Positions 37,037-46,243 of a stretch of 64,000 nt of DNA are shown in pieces. Position 1 is the stretch's first letter; each line of letters opens with the position of its first letter. The stretch spans positions 62,001 through 126,000 of the forward strand of contig NZ_JACJQN010000006.1 of the NCBI RefSeq assembly GCF_014696675.1. Direction: 5' to 3'. Origin of the DNA: Phormidium tenue FACHB-1052. Lineage in GTDB: Bacteria; Cyanobacteriota; Cyanobacteriia; Phormidesmidales; Phormidesmidaceae. The notes beneath the pieces were generated by a model. It saw nothing but the letters and a program-made list of their open reading frames with translations, was not told the DNA's origin and made no database searches. A program made the position numbers and the translations under genes.

Positions 37037-37903
37037 TTACGCCCAGCCTAACCAACCCTGTACTCTTCCTTTAAGAGTTGCCCAGTGCGATTTAACTCTG
37101 TCGATCTTTCCTTGAAGTAAGGACAAAATAATTCCTGTACATGGCCGAAACCAGTTGTACAGAAGGAACCAAAAAGGTGCGTTATGCTTACGGAGTACTC
37201 GACCTCTGCCCATAGCATAGGAGTAAGTCTTGGCATGTGGTGTCTTAGGTTGAATTGCTTCTAAGGACTGGACACTCTCTAAAGCTTCAACCTTGGTGGG
37301 ATGAATAACTAGAAAGGATGGATCGTAATATAATCCTGCACTCACAGCTCGTAGTAAATAGTCAATATCCTCACCAGACCCCCAGGGTGTTGAAGCCCCA
37401 ACACCTAATGTTTCATCAAACGGTCCAATTGCATCTACGACAGCTCGTCGTAGAAAGATAGTGAAGGATGTTCCTCTCCGCCAAACATTAAAGGCATTAA
37501 CAGTGCCAGCCACATGATCCCAGCGGCCAGATGAATCATTCCCTTGCTGGTTAACTGCGCGGCCTACAAGACCAGAAAGTTCCGGTTGTTCTTTGAAAAA
37601 ATGGGCAACTTCTTCCAACAGATCAGGAGTGTAAGCGCAGTCATCGTCTGGAAAAGCAACCAGATCTCCTGATATTTGCTTTAAGGCGACATTACGGGCA
37701 AGGGAAAGACCTTCTTTAGAACGTAGATGAAGTATTGGAAAATGATTTTTATAAGGAGTTAGCAACGGCAGTAGTCGATCATCAGAATTTTGATCGACCA
37801 CAATCAACTCAAAATCTCGATAGCTCTGCTGATCCAGGCTTTCTAAAAAAGTTTTAACCTGAAAAGTACGGCCCAGCGTGGCTAGTATGAGCGAAAATTT
37901 CAT
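37037..37903 (-). CDS. glycosyltransferase, GT2 (GT-A fold)
   Basis: 288 residues. N-terminal FSLILATLGRTFQVKTFLESL; the metal-binding acidic motif is in AFPDDDCAYTPD; GSGEDIDYLLR follows in the acceptor half. A short hydrophobic segment near the C-terminus (FWFLLYNWFRPCTGIILSLL) suggests membrane attachment. It makes one glycosidic bond of the polysaccharide repeat unit; sugar unknown. Confidence 0.86.
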   Translation of the reverse strand: MKFSLILATLGRTFQVKTFLESLDQQSYRDFELIVVDQNSDDRLLPLLTPYKNHFPILHLRSKEGLSLARNVALKQISGDLVAFPDDDCAYTPDLLEEVAHFFKEQPELSGLVGRAVNQQGNDSSGRWDHVAGTVNAFNVWRRGTSFTIFLRRAVVDAIGPFDETLGVGASTPWGSGEDIDYLLRAVSAGLYYDPSFLVIHPTKVEALESVQSLEAIQPKTPHAKTYSYAMGRGRVLRKHNAPFWFLLYNWFRPCTGIILSLLQGKIDRVKSHWATLKGRVQGWLGWA

Positions 37904-37939
37904 GGCTTAACAGGCTATGTAAAGGGCTAAAAAGGAAAC

Positions 37940-38902
37940 TTAACTACCTTTTACAGCATTCGACTCAGCCAACTTGGCATAGCGTTTGCTGCCTAAAATC
38001 GCAAACAAAAATCCCTTAACCATCAGCTTTCTAGAGTGGGGTAAATACTGGGTCATGCCGATGAAAAATTTCCAAGCGGCCAATATTTTTCCTTTAGCCA
38101 AAGCTACTCGAAATTGACTCAACTGCACGTAGGCCAGGTGTTGGGCAGCCCAACGTTCGTAGGTCTGCACGCTCAGGCGTTGCTGAATGGTCTGGCCCCA
38201 GCGCTGCTCAAAAATTTCAAATCCCTTAAGTTTGGCAGCAGGGTTAGTACTCACCTGCAACCCTGAATGGACGTGCTTGATCAACATTGGCTGATCGACT
38301 ACTACGAAACGATAGCCCGCCTGCGCTAGCCGCAGCCACAGGTCAAAGTCTTGAAAGCTGGGCAGGTTCTCGTCAAAGCCATCGACTTCAAGCAGGGCCT
38401 CACGGTGTGTGAGCACCGCTGACGAAGGCGGGCACCATCCGGCTAGCAGCCGGTCAAAGATATCGCCAGCATGGGTAGTGCCAATGAACACATCGCGCTT
38501 GGTAAGCTCATGACGCTCGTAGTAGGTACAGTAGGCGGCAGCCACCTTGGGGTCAGTAGCGCTGTCGAGCAGGGCAATCTGAAGTTCCAGCTTATTAGGC
38601 AGCCATTCGTCATCGCTGTCGAGCAGGGCAATGTATTTGCCGGCAGCAGCCTTAATGCCCTGATTGCGAGCATAACCACCGCCTCGATTTTCGCCTAGGG
38701 GCATAAAGCGCACTCGGGCATCATCAATGGCGCTGACTAGGGCTGCGGTACCGTCGGTAGAGCCATCATCAACAATAATAAGCTCCAGATTTTGATGAGT
38801 TTGTTGTAGAACACTATCAATGGTTCTAGAGAGAATATCAGCTCGGTTATAGGTTGGAATAACTACGCTAATATCAGGTGTTGAAGCAGTTAGGTTAACC
38901 AT
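37940..38902 (-). CDS. glycosyltransferase, GT2
   Basis: 320 residues. Classic GT2 opening ISVVIPTYNRADILSRTIDSVLQQT, then ELIIVDDGSTDGT and the DxD-type ALLDSDDEWLPNKLE; acceptor-side motif SFQDFDLWLRLAQAGYRF. GC content resembles the core genome rather than the neighbouring GTs, so the island is a mosaic. Confidence 0.9.
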   Translation of the reverse strand: MVNLTASTPDISVVIPTYNRADILSRTIDSVLQQTHQNLELIIVDDGSTDGTAALVSAIDDARVRFMPLGENRGGGYARNQGIKAAAGKYIALLDSDDEWLPNKLELQIALLDSATDPKVAAAYCTYYERHELTKRDVFIGTTHAGDIFDRLLAGWCPPSSAVLTHREALLEVDGFDENLPSFQDFDLWLRLAQAGYRFVVVDQPMLIKHVHSGLQVSTNPAAKLKGFEIFEQRWGQTIQQRLSVQTYERWAAQHLAYVQLSQFRVALAKGKILAAWKFFIGMTQYLPHSRKLMVKGFLFAILGSKRYAKLAESNAVKGS

Positions 38903-38937
38903 AATCTAAAGCTTTTGTGTAGGTAATACAGTTATGA

Positions 38938-39840
38938 CTATTGAGCCAGTCGAGCTTTGAAATAAAGTTGAATCTCTTTCCAAAGGCTAAGGTAGCGAAT
39001 AGAAATAAATACCATACTCAGCTTTAGACGATGATGCAGGCTAGGAACTGTTTTGTCTGCAAAAACTCGGCTAATATCCTGCATTGGGGGGCGGGTTTGC
39101 CAGGCCATGCGCTTTAAAAATCGGGTTATAGGCTCGGTTTGCTGGTGTTCTATCTTGTAGCGTCCCTCAATAACGCGCACAATTTTTTTAGAAATTTCAG
39201 GCCAAGAGTGGCGGGCAGGGTGGGCAATGCAAACGTCGTCAGCATAGATCTGTGGGTAACCTGCGGCGTAGACTCGCTGCCCCCACTCACGATCGCCACC
39301 CGATTTGAGCTGGGCGTTAAAGAGTCCAACAGCATCAAAAATGGCTTTGGAGGTAAATAGGTTAGCGGTGGCTCCGTAGTGGTCTTCGGTGATATAGCGG
39401 TGCTGCTGTAAAAAGTTGCGGCTGTCGAATAGCTCGACGGCGGTGGGACGATCGCGCTGTTTAAAGAAAAGCTCGATTTTGCCCGCTACTAGACCACAAT
39501 TGGGGGTAGCCAAAAACTGGGCCACTCCAGTTTCAATCCAATCTTTGGCGGGAATGCAATCGGAGTCGGTAAAGCTGAGAATTTCGCCACGGGCTAGGGT
39601 AAGGCCGTGGTTGCGGGCAGCGTAGGAGCCTGGTTGGCTTTCATGGGTTAGAATAACCTGTTTAAATGAACTGATCAGATCGTCTAGAGGTTGGTCGGAG
39701 CTGTTGTCGATAACAATGATTTCGTACTGGTCGCGGGGATAGGTCTGGTGCTCTAGAGCATTTAGGCAGAGCACTAGGCGATCGGCATCGTTATAGACCG
39801 GGATGATAATTGAGACAAAGGGCTGAGGGCTCCGACTCAT
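38938..39840 (-). CDS. glycosyltransferase, GT2
   Basis: 300 residues. SIIIPVYNDADRLVLCLNAL, IIVIDNSSDQP, FTDSDCIPAKDW (metal site), and GGDREWGQRVYAAGY in the acceptor half (the xDxEW/ED-like acid-base position). GC-rich like the neighbour at 37940; 35 bp intergenic gap. Confidence 0.9.
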   Translation of the reverse strand: MSRSPQPFVSIIIPVYNDADRLVLCLNALEHQTYPRDQYEIIVIDNSSDQPLDDLISSFKQVILTHESQPGSYAARNHGLTLARGEILSFTDSDCIPAKDWIETGVAQFLATPNCGLVAGKIELFFKQRDRPTAVELFDSRNFLQQHRYITEDHYGATANLFTSKAIFDAVGLFNAQLKSGGDREWGQRVYAAGYPQIYADDVCIAHPARHSWPEISKKIVRVIEGRYKIEHQQTEPITRFLKRMAWQTRPPMQDISRVFADKTVPSLHHRLKLSMVFISIRYLSLWKEIQLYFKARLAQ

Positions 39841-39874
39841 AACAACTCCAAAGAGTTAATGTTTGTGGCTCTAG

Positions 39875-40876
39875 TTAACCGACAGAATAATTGGATTTAG
39901 TTAGACCTTGAAATAATAGTTTTAAAATCATTTTGAGTAATAAGCTCATGTCTTTAGTCAGGGCAGAGGTACTTACTCTGATTGCCTTAAACGAAAACGA
40001 CGACACATGAAGGCTTAGCCATTTCAACAAGTTCCAATTCGCCAAGAATTCTCTAGCAAAATAGAGATTGATCTGAGTTCTGATCTCTGACATTGAATCG
40101 ACTTCAAACTTTGAAGACACCAAATCATAATACTTTTCGGCAGTTTCTATTCTGTTGAGTCTTCTTTTCTCAAGATTCTCAGGTGAAATTGCTTGATCTT
40201 GAAAATGCTTTCGGCGTATGGAGTGAGTCTGACTTTCGTACACAAACTTGTAGCCAGACAAAAGTAATCTTATGTATAACTCAGTATCTTCTCCAAAACG
40301 AAGAGATTCGTTAAATACTCCTGCATCTTCAATAAATTTTCGAGGTAGGACTATGCTTGAGGGCGAAAAGACAAAGCTCCCTTTGGAGAAAAGATGGTGA
40401 ATTGGCGATCGGTATCTTTTTAAGTTTGGTTTTTGATCATACTCGGAGCGTCTTCCACTAACCGTATTCCATTCTATTGTTGAACTTACAGAAACTTTTT
40501 TGGGATATATTCCTTTTTTATCTCCGAATACGCTTAGCTGCGAAGAAAGATAATCTAAATCCCATAAGTCATCTGAATCCAAGAAGGCGATGAAATCACC
40601 CTTTGCTTTAGAAATACCTATATTTCTAGCCGCAGAAGGCCCTACATTTTTGTTTAAGTGCACAAAGCAAACATCAGGAAATTCAGTTCCGATAAGCTCC
40701 ACAGTATTATCTGTAGAGTTATCATCTATGACAATAACCTCCTTTGAACCTTTATAGCTCTGTGCATAAACACACTCTAGAGCTTCTTTGAGAGTAGCAG
40801 CTCTGTTGTAAGTTGGAATCACTATAGATACATGAGGATCTTGTAGCATGATGTCTTTCAAGAAAGCTATTTTCAT
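39875..40876 (-). CDS. glycosyltransferase, GT2
   Basis: 333 residues from the ATG at 40876; a TTG at 40882 or an ATG at 40849 are alternatives. VSIVIPTYNRAATLKEALECVYAQS, VIVIDDNSTDNTVELI, AFLDSDDLWDLDYLSSQL, and FGEDTELYIRLLLSGYKF. AT-rich, unlike the two GT2 genes downstream of it. Confidence 0.9.
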   Translation of the reverse strand: MKIAFLKDIMLQDPHVSIVIPTYNRAATLKEALECVYAQSYKGSKEVIVIDDNSTDNTVELIGTEFPDVCFVHLNKNVGPSAARNIGISKAKGDFIAFLDSDDLWDLDYLSSQLSVFGDKKGIYPKKVSVSSTIEWNTVSGRRSEYDQKPNLKRYRSPIHHLFSKGSFVFSPSSIVLPRKFIEDAGVFNESLRFGEDTELYIRLLLSGYKFVYESQTHSIRRKHFQDQAISPENLEKRRLNRIETAEKYYDLVSSKFEVDSMSEIRTQINLYFAREFLANWNLLKWLSLHVSSFSFKAIRVSTSALTKDMSLLLKMILKLLFQGLTKSNYSVG

Positions 40877-41004
40877 TGTCAAACGATTACTTATCTGTTT
40901 AATAGCCTGATTTCTATCGAAGATTTTTAGACAAGTAGCATATTTATTTAGCCCTTAATTTTCTTAGTTTATAATCTTTTGGAGAAATTGCTTAACTTCG
41001 GTCT

Positions 41005-41874
41005 TCAGTTACTAAAAATACCAGACGAAATATCTTTTCTGAGGTATTCGACTGCTTCTTCCATCTTTATAGTCAACTGCTCTACTTTTGACTCTTTGCT
41101 CAAAAATGGAGAAGGAGATTTTGTGATTTCCATAAATTGATTGATAATTGCTTTTTCAGCCATCCATTCTGTGGCAACTAAAAAACCATTCTTCTTTTCG
41201 GAAAAGCCCTGCATCAGGCGTGGTTCATAATGTAGACCTACTGACACACACCAGTCCCACCACTTGAACTCGAAAATATTTCGAGCTGTTTTAACTGGAA
41301 TCCAAGGTATTCGAAGTGCATCTGCAACAATAGCTCCATGCATTGCTTCTGTAATCAATATTTCTGTTTGGCAGAGAGTATTTAGAACATCCTCTCTTTG
41401 CCATCTCGGGTCAATAAAACCAAATCCTATCTTCTGACAAATGCTCTGCCATCTATGTGCATGCTTCTCAGCTTGATCAACATGGGGCATGTATGAAAAC
41501 TTATATACTTTTTCCTTATGAGGCTTAAATAATCTTCTGATTAAAATAGCTCCGTCCGTGACGGCTTTTTCTGGTTCAAGACCAAGTGCATTCGATGATA
41601 ATGGCCCTCTGAGACAATAAACACTCCACTTCTCATTTATGATGGGTAGGTTTTTGAGTGGCGTTTTACCATAGCCAACTCCCGAGCCAAAAATTATGAT
41701 CTTTTTTGCATTAGGTGCTCGGTCATAAATCCTGTCGTTTATTATTGTTCCGATGCCAAAAAATACTACGCTGTCATCTTCATCAAACGTATTTGGGAAA
41801 AATTGCCTCCACAACCAATCATTAAGGTCATCGCCAAAATTTCCTTCTTTCTTTTTAAAGTAATAAAGCTTCAT
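41005..41874 (-). CDS. polysaccharide pyruvyltransferase-family protein
   Basis: 289 residues. Opens MKLYYFKKKEGNFGDDLNDWL (the GNFGD/LN motif), then FFGIGTII and IIFGSGVGYG, CLRGPLSS (RGP motif), TDGAIL, and the C-terminal TEAMHGAIVADALRIPWIPV (MHG motif). This is the ExoV/CsaB-like pyruvyltransferase pattern. Second such enzyme of the locus, distinct from the one at 33177. AT-rich. Confidence 0.85.
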   Translation of the reverse strand: MKLYYFKKKEGNFGDDLNDWLWRQFFPNTFDEDDSVVFFGIGTIINDRIYDRAPNAKKIIIFGSGVGYGKTPLKNLPIINEKWSVYCLRGPLSSNALGLEPEKAVTDGAILIRRLFKPHKEKVYKFSYMPHVDQAEKHAHRWQSICQKIGFGFIDPRWQREDVLNTLCQTEILITEAMHGAIVADALRIPWIPVKTARNIFEFKWWDWCVSVGLHYEPRLMQGFSEKKNGFLVATEWMAEKAIINQFMEITKSPSPFLSKESKVEQLTIKMEEAVEYLRKDISSGIFSN

Positions 41875-41913
41875 GACTTATCCGTGAAAATATAATGTTT
41901 ATAAATGGTCTGT

Positions 41914-43776
41914 TTAGGTGCTTTTTTCAGATGAAAATTGCATTTTATGGTACTCCCAAAGCCTTCCATTCTCATTTAGTAGAGTTTGATATCTGCCTTG
42001 CTCAACAACCCGGCCTTTCTCCATTACTACTACCTTATCGGCATTGGCAATAGTAGATAATCGGTGGGCGATAGCAATCACTGTCCTGCCCTTCGATAAC
42101 TTCTCTAGGGACTCTTGAATCAGCCGCTCCGTCACCGAATCTAGCGCACTCGTCGCCTCATCTAAAATCAAAATGTCGGGGTTTCGCAGCAGCGCTCTAG
42201 CGATGGCAATGCGCTGCCGTTGCCCACCCGAAAGCCGCACGCCGCGGTCACCCAGCACGGTTTCAAATTGCTCAGGCAGCGCCAAAATGAACTCCAATGC
42301 ATTGGCTTGGCGTGCCGCCTCCATAATGGCGCTATCAGTTACATCAGTAGTTCCGTAAGCAATATTGGCCCGCACCGTATCGTGAAAAATAAATGTGTCT
42401 TGGCTCACAATGGCTAGGTGCTGGCGAAACGAGTTAATTCGCAAATCGCGTAGGTCAACACCATCGACTAAAACCTTGCCTCGGTTGGGGTCATAAAACC
42501 GAGGTATGAGATCGGCCAGAGTGGTCTTGCCCGCCCCCGAAGACCCCACCAATGCCGTGGTTTCTCCTTGTTTAATAGACAAGGTAATGTCGTGCAGCAC
42601 TGGCTCATCGGGCTTGTAGCCAAAATCAACCCCAACCAAATCAATTGACCGTTGCAACTTGCTAAATATAACAGTGCCATCTTGCAGATAGGGCTTGTTG
42701 TCTTCTCTCAGCAAGTCGTTAACGCTGTGCATTGCCCCCTGTAAGCTACTCAGCTTGGTTTTAGAACTGTTAAGCGACGACACAAAAGGCGTTAACCGGG
42801 TCAGCGCAAACAAAAACGTCAACACCGTCGACGCTTGCATCTGTCCACTCACAATCAAGAAATTAAACGTAATAGCCACCATCAGAATCAGTATGGTGGC
42901 CGCCGCTGCCTGCACTAAAGGATTCACCAACGCCGCAAGGCCCTCTAGATTAAGGTTAGCCTTGCGCACCTTCTCGGTTGCCTCAACGAAGCGCTGCTGC
43001 TCATACTCCTGGGTACCCGAAGCATGCACCGTGCGAATGCCGTTAATAAACGACAACAGCACCCCAGTCATTTGCTTATTGGCCTTGGGCACCTCAAAGC
43101 TAATTTCGCGTACGCGCCGGGTCATGCTGCTAATGCCTAACGACATCAACCCAAACAGCAGAATAGAGACTACTGTCAATTGCCACGATAGCAAGACCAT
43201 AGCCGCTAGGTAAGCCAGCAACGTTGTGCCCTGAGTCAAAAAAGTGGTTAATACCCCAAACACCTGCTGCACATTGTTGACATCGGCCACAACGCTGCTA
43301 ACCAGGTCACTGCCTCGCGTTTCGGTGTAGTAGCTCAGCTGCACTCGCTGTAACTGGTCAAAAATGCGCAGGCGCAGATTTTCGACCAGGTTAAACGTCA
43401 CCGATCGCGACATGATTAGGGCCAGATAAGAAAACGCTGCTCGTCCCCAAATCAAAACCAAAATAAGCGCTGATAGGCGATAGATGCGCGCCGCTGGGGC
43501 TGCTTGGGTAGCCAGCACAGTAACATCAAACCAAGCCCAACCCGTTTGCAGCGGTGGCTCGACGGGGTTAGTTAACCCTTGCAAAAACGAGGCAATAATG
43601 CCAACAGTGCCACCTTCCGCGAAGGCACCCAGTACCGAAAATATAATCGCCGCCACAACCGTGTTGCGAAGGGGCTTTAGCTCTCGCAGCACCAAAGCGT
43701 TGTCGTTCCAAAATCCGGTAGATTTGACCGATTGTTTGAAAAGGTACTGGACTGGATTGAAAATCTTTAAGAACAT
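41914..43776 (-). CDS. ABC exporter, fused membrane and ATPase domains (MsbA/PglK-like)
   Basis: 620 residues from the ATG at 43776; an upstream extension to 43875 is unlikely. Six-helix exporter domain (~40-350) followed by an ATPase domain: Walker A GSSGAGKTT, Q-loop VSQDTFIF, signature LSGGQRQR, Walker B ILILDEATSALD, H-loop AIAHRLS. Half-transporter working as a homodimer. Relatives flip lipid-linked oligosaccharides or lipid A. It sits inside the EPS operon and I see no Wzx-type flippase, so it is the candidate flippase (inference). GC content is higher than its flanking genes. Confidence 0.9.
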   Translation of the reverse strand: MFLKIFNPVQYLFKQSVKSTGFWNDNALVLRELKPLRNTVVAAIIFSVLGAFAEGGTVGIIASFLQGLTNPVEPPLQTGWAWFDVTVLATQAAPAARIYRLSALILVLIWGRAAFSYLALIMSRSVTFNLVENLRLRIFDQLQRVQLSYYTETRGSDLVSSVVADVNNVQQVFGVLTTFLTQGTTLLAYLAAMVLLSWQLTVVSILLFGLMSLGISSMTRRVREISFEVPKANKQMTGVLLSFINGIRTVHASGTQEYEQQRFVEATEKVRKANLNLEGLAALVNPLVQAAAATILILMVAITFNFLIVSGQMQASTVLTFLFALTRLTPFVSSLNSSKTKLSSLQGAMHSVNDLLREDNKPYLQDGTVIFSKLQRSIDLVGVDFGYKPDEPVLHDITLSIKQGETTALVGSSGAGKTTLADLIPRFYDPNRGKVLVDGVDLRDLRINSFRQHLAIVSQDTFIFHDTVRANIAYGTTDVTDSAIMEAARQANALEFILALPEQFETVLGDRGVRLSGGQRQRIAIARALLRNPDILILDEATSALDSVTERLIQESLEKLSKGRTVIAIAHRLSTIANADKVVVMEKGRVVEQGRYQTLLNENGRLWEYHKMQFSSEKST

Positions 43777-43862
43777 AAAAGAGTAAATATTACGACGTGT
43801 CGTCTTTATCTGGATCTCGTCAAGTAAATTAAGCCGAAAAGTTACGCTAATTTTGAAAACAT

Positions 43863-44681
43863 TTAAACACCCCAAAACTCTTTTTTAAAGGAAGTATTAA
43901 CTAGCCGAAACTTTAAAGTTTCTGATATGACTTTCTTGGGACTCTTCAAAACGCCATTTTGAAGAAAAACCTTACCTAACAGTCCTGACGATTTGCTATG
44001 TGATTCTGAATGATTAATGCGATATACAGCACCAGGGAAGGATAGGGGATCTAAAGGAGTTTTTTGTTTCTCCATAAAATCTTTTATGAAAATATGACTA
44101 CCCAGCATATTCTTCACATAATCATCTTGAGCGGCATCAAAACTATTTGGCAAAGACAAAAGGCCAATTTTAACGATATGTGAGGTCCCACATCTTCTCG
44201 AAAAGATAGAGCTTTTATACAATAGTTTTCCTCCATCTTCCCAAAAAAAACCTGTTGGTATATACCAACCATTTGCGCCTGAATTTTGTCTTACGAAGGA
44301 AGCTAAATTACAACTGATCAAGTCATCCCCATCCACAGTCATAATGTAATCATCATCAGTTGAATACTTTCTGACATGAAGCATTCCAGAAAGTAACCTA
44401 CGCCCTTTATCAAGACGAACAGCATCACGAAAAGTTTCAATATTTTGACTTCCCTTTTCAAAAATAGGATTTGGGGGGAAATCTACATAATTAATCTGAA
44501 ATTTTGGCCGTAGCTCAGGAAGATCAGATTCTTTGTTCGCAACAATTGTCGCCCTCCAGTTATCACTAATCTGTCCTGATATCGATCGCATTGTCTCTTC
44601 TAGATTTTTCTTCACTACATGCCAGTTTTTAGCATTTTCTGGATGTAAGATTGGTATTACAAAATTTAGAATTCCAGTCAT
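43863..44681 (-). CDS. putative GT-A glycosyltransferase (rhamnosyltransferase-like)
   Basis: 272 residues. The opening FVIPILHPENAKNWHVVKKNLEETMRSI and the metal-binding DxD within IMTVDGDDLIS point to the GT-A type 'putative rhamnosyltransferase' group; NHSESHSK near the C-terminus may contribute acid-base residues. AT-rich. It is the first gene of the long minus-strand EPS run and ends 86 bp before the ABC exporter start. Confidence 0.7.
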   Translation of the reverse strand: MTGILNFVIPILHPENAKNWHVVKKNLEETMRSISGQISDNWRATIVANKESDLPELRPKFQINYVDFPPNPIFEKGSQNIETFRDAVRLDKGRRLLSGMLHVRKYSTDDDYIMTVDGDDLISCNLASFVRQNSGANGWYIPTGFFWEDGGKLLYKSSIFSRRCGTSHIVKIGLLSLPNSFDAAQDDYVKNMLGSHIFIKDFMEKQKTPLDPLSFPGAVYRINHSESHSKSSGLLGKVFLQNGVLKSPKKVISETLKFRLVNTSFKKEFWGV

Positions 44682-45037
44682 ATTTGCAAATCACCTTTAA
44701 ACTAGTAGAATATAAGTAAAGCCTGCATTCATCTGTATTCAAGCTTTTGCTTACCCGCTAAGGGTGTAGCCTAAGTAAGGCACAATATGTATATCAAGCT
44801 GAACTTTGTTGTATTCCGCTAACACTTCATCTGATCTACGGTGTGTTTAGTCTTTAAAGATTATATTAGTTAGCCAGAATGCCCGTAGATTAGTGTAAGC
44901 AAAACATCAACCACATACATGACTGGGACTATTGATAAAGTGCAAGCTGGCTAGAGTTTTGTTTTGGCAACTTTAAAAAAAGGGCGATCGCGTATTTGTA
45001 TGCGATCGCCCTTTTGCTATTCAGTTTTTGTCTGTTC
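44682..45037. other. 356-bp leader region of the EPS gene run
   Basis: No gene seen. It separates two minus-strand transcription units, so the promoter for the EPS run (first gene start 44681) must be here or the run is fed from upstream. The right end carries a strong minus-strand terminator (44975-45018), which argues for a new promoter to its left. Confidence 0.55.
44975..45018 (-). terminator. HIP1-containing Rho-independent terminator
   Basis: AAAAGGGCGATCGC, a 10-base loop, GCGATCGCCCTTTT; extra A residues on the left give a run of seven T on the minus strand. Both arms contain the octamer GCGATCGC. It follows the minus-strand gene ending at 45038. Confidence 0.88.
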
Positions 45038-45397
45038 CTATTCAACAGGCATTGCTAGCTTACGCTGGGGTCGCTTACGATCAAAGCGCCGCACACCACC
45101 CGCCATCTCATACTCATAACTATCGCGGCCAAACTTCACCTTCACTCCGCTCAGCATATGTTCAGACATTTCGCCAAGTGCCCGCTCATCGGCCAGTAGC
45201 TCGTTATACAGGTTATCCACACTCGATAGCAGCGCATTATACTGCTGCTGCTTAGCCCGCAAAGCGTTAATCGCTTCCCAATATAGCTCCAGCGTGTGCC
45301 CGTTACCCAAATCTAGCTTCTGCTCAATCGAGTCCATCGACGCAGCCCGTAGCTCGGCCTTTTCTAACGTTGGAGACAATCTTTTGCGTCTTGACAT
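45038..45397 (-). CDS. conserved hypothetical small cytoplasmic protein
   Basis: 119 residues from the ATG at 45397. Basic N-terminus (MSRRKRLSP), a long helical middle probably forming a coiled coil (LELYWEAINALRAKQQQYNALLSSVDNLYNELLADERAL) and a basic C-terminal tail with a beta-like VKVKFGRDSYEYEMAGG segment. I do not recognise a family; the layout would suit a small DNA- or RNA-associated or recombinase-accessory protein (speculation). Monocistronic, closed by the HIP1 terminator. Confidence 0.6.
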   Translation of the reverse strand: MSRRKRLSPTLEKAELRAASMDSIEQKLDLGNGHTLELYWEAINALRAKQQQYNALLSSVDNLYNELLADERALGEMSEHMLSGVKVKFGRDSYEYEMAGGVRRFDRKRPQRKLAMPVE

Positions 45398-45564
45398 AAT
45401 GCAGATACCCCAATGGCATAAATAAACAACAGTGTTGGTACTCGTTCCAACCTCCACACTGTAGCCAAGCACCCAAGCCATACATCACCGTGCAAATTAG
45501 GATCCCTTTAGGCTAGTTTTTGGTTAGACGCCAAAAAGATCCGAAAATTCTCTCAAGGCATTAA

Positions 45565-45800
45565 GCCCTTGCTAGAAAGCATTAAAGCTTTCTTTGCACG
45601 ACTTCAGCCTTTCTTTAAAGCGCTTATAGCTTTCTTTGCAACCTATAAGTATTTCAAAGAAAGCCTTATAGGTTGCAAAGAAAGACTGAAGCTCTCCTTT
45701 GCAGCGTTTGAGCCATATCAAGAAAGGCTTATGGAATGCGTTGCAGGCTATAGGCCATGCAAACAACAGTTCAAACCGTCCTTTGCATCTGTTTAATCTT
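45565..45800. repeat. 21-bp-period degenerate repeat array with a perfect 20-bp inverted repeat
   Basis: About eleven consecutive 21-bp units built around TTTCTTTGCA / TGCAAAGAAA, alternating orientation. In it lies a perfect inverted repeat: CTTTCTTTGCAACCTATAAG at 45630-45649 and its exact complement at 45665-45684, with a 15-base loop. The unit length is a multiple of three and both strands stay open, so each strand reads as 7-residue repeats (plus strand e.g. IKAFFAR, LQPFFKA, LIAFFAT; minus strand e.g. RCKGEL, GCKESYK). I do not recognise it. Confidence 0.85.
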
Positions 45801-46243
45801 TTGCTGAACCATTTAGGCAACGCAAGCGCTACCCCTAATGAGAGCAACGCCTAGGTACACCTGTCCTATACTCTGCCCGATCGCTCCAAGAGCGTTCTAG
45901 AACAGGGCAAAGAGACTGAGATCTAAGACGACCATCAAAGCCCCTCTGCAATAAGGCCCCTCTAAACAGGGGGGTTAGCTTAAGTTGTTATTTTCCTTTA
46001 CAAGGCTAGCCGGCCCATTCCGGATCAGTAGCCCAAAGCCTCCGTACTTTCTCTAGGGTTTGGCTGTATGTAAAGACTGCTTTAGATCTCGAGCATTGTT
46101 CCGGATTGAGGATCAGCAGATCGTTTTTTGAAGAGTGTGCTTGAGCGAGTTACTCCTAAAGGTAGCAACGTCCTTATCGCTGTGGTTTTTGCTAGCCCCA
46201 GGCTCTGCTCCGCAGACGCAGCCGTTTTTACAGAGTTCTTCTC
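45801..46243. other. gap between the repeat array and the beta-helix gene
   Basis: About 440 bp with no convincing gene. A short CCCCTCTAAACAGGGG hairpin occurs near 45957. The promoter of the beta-helix gene is presumably in the right half. Confidence 0.5.

Noticed and set aside
45569-45847. Two overlapping open frames (plus 45569-45796, minus 45572-45847) as real genes
   Set aside because: Both are by-products of a 21-bp repeat whose period keeps all frames in step; neither has a convincing ribosome-binding site. Treated as a repeat array.
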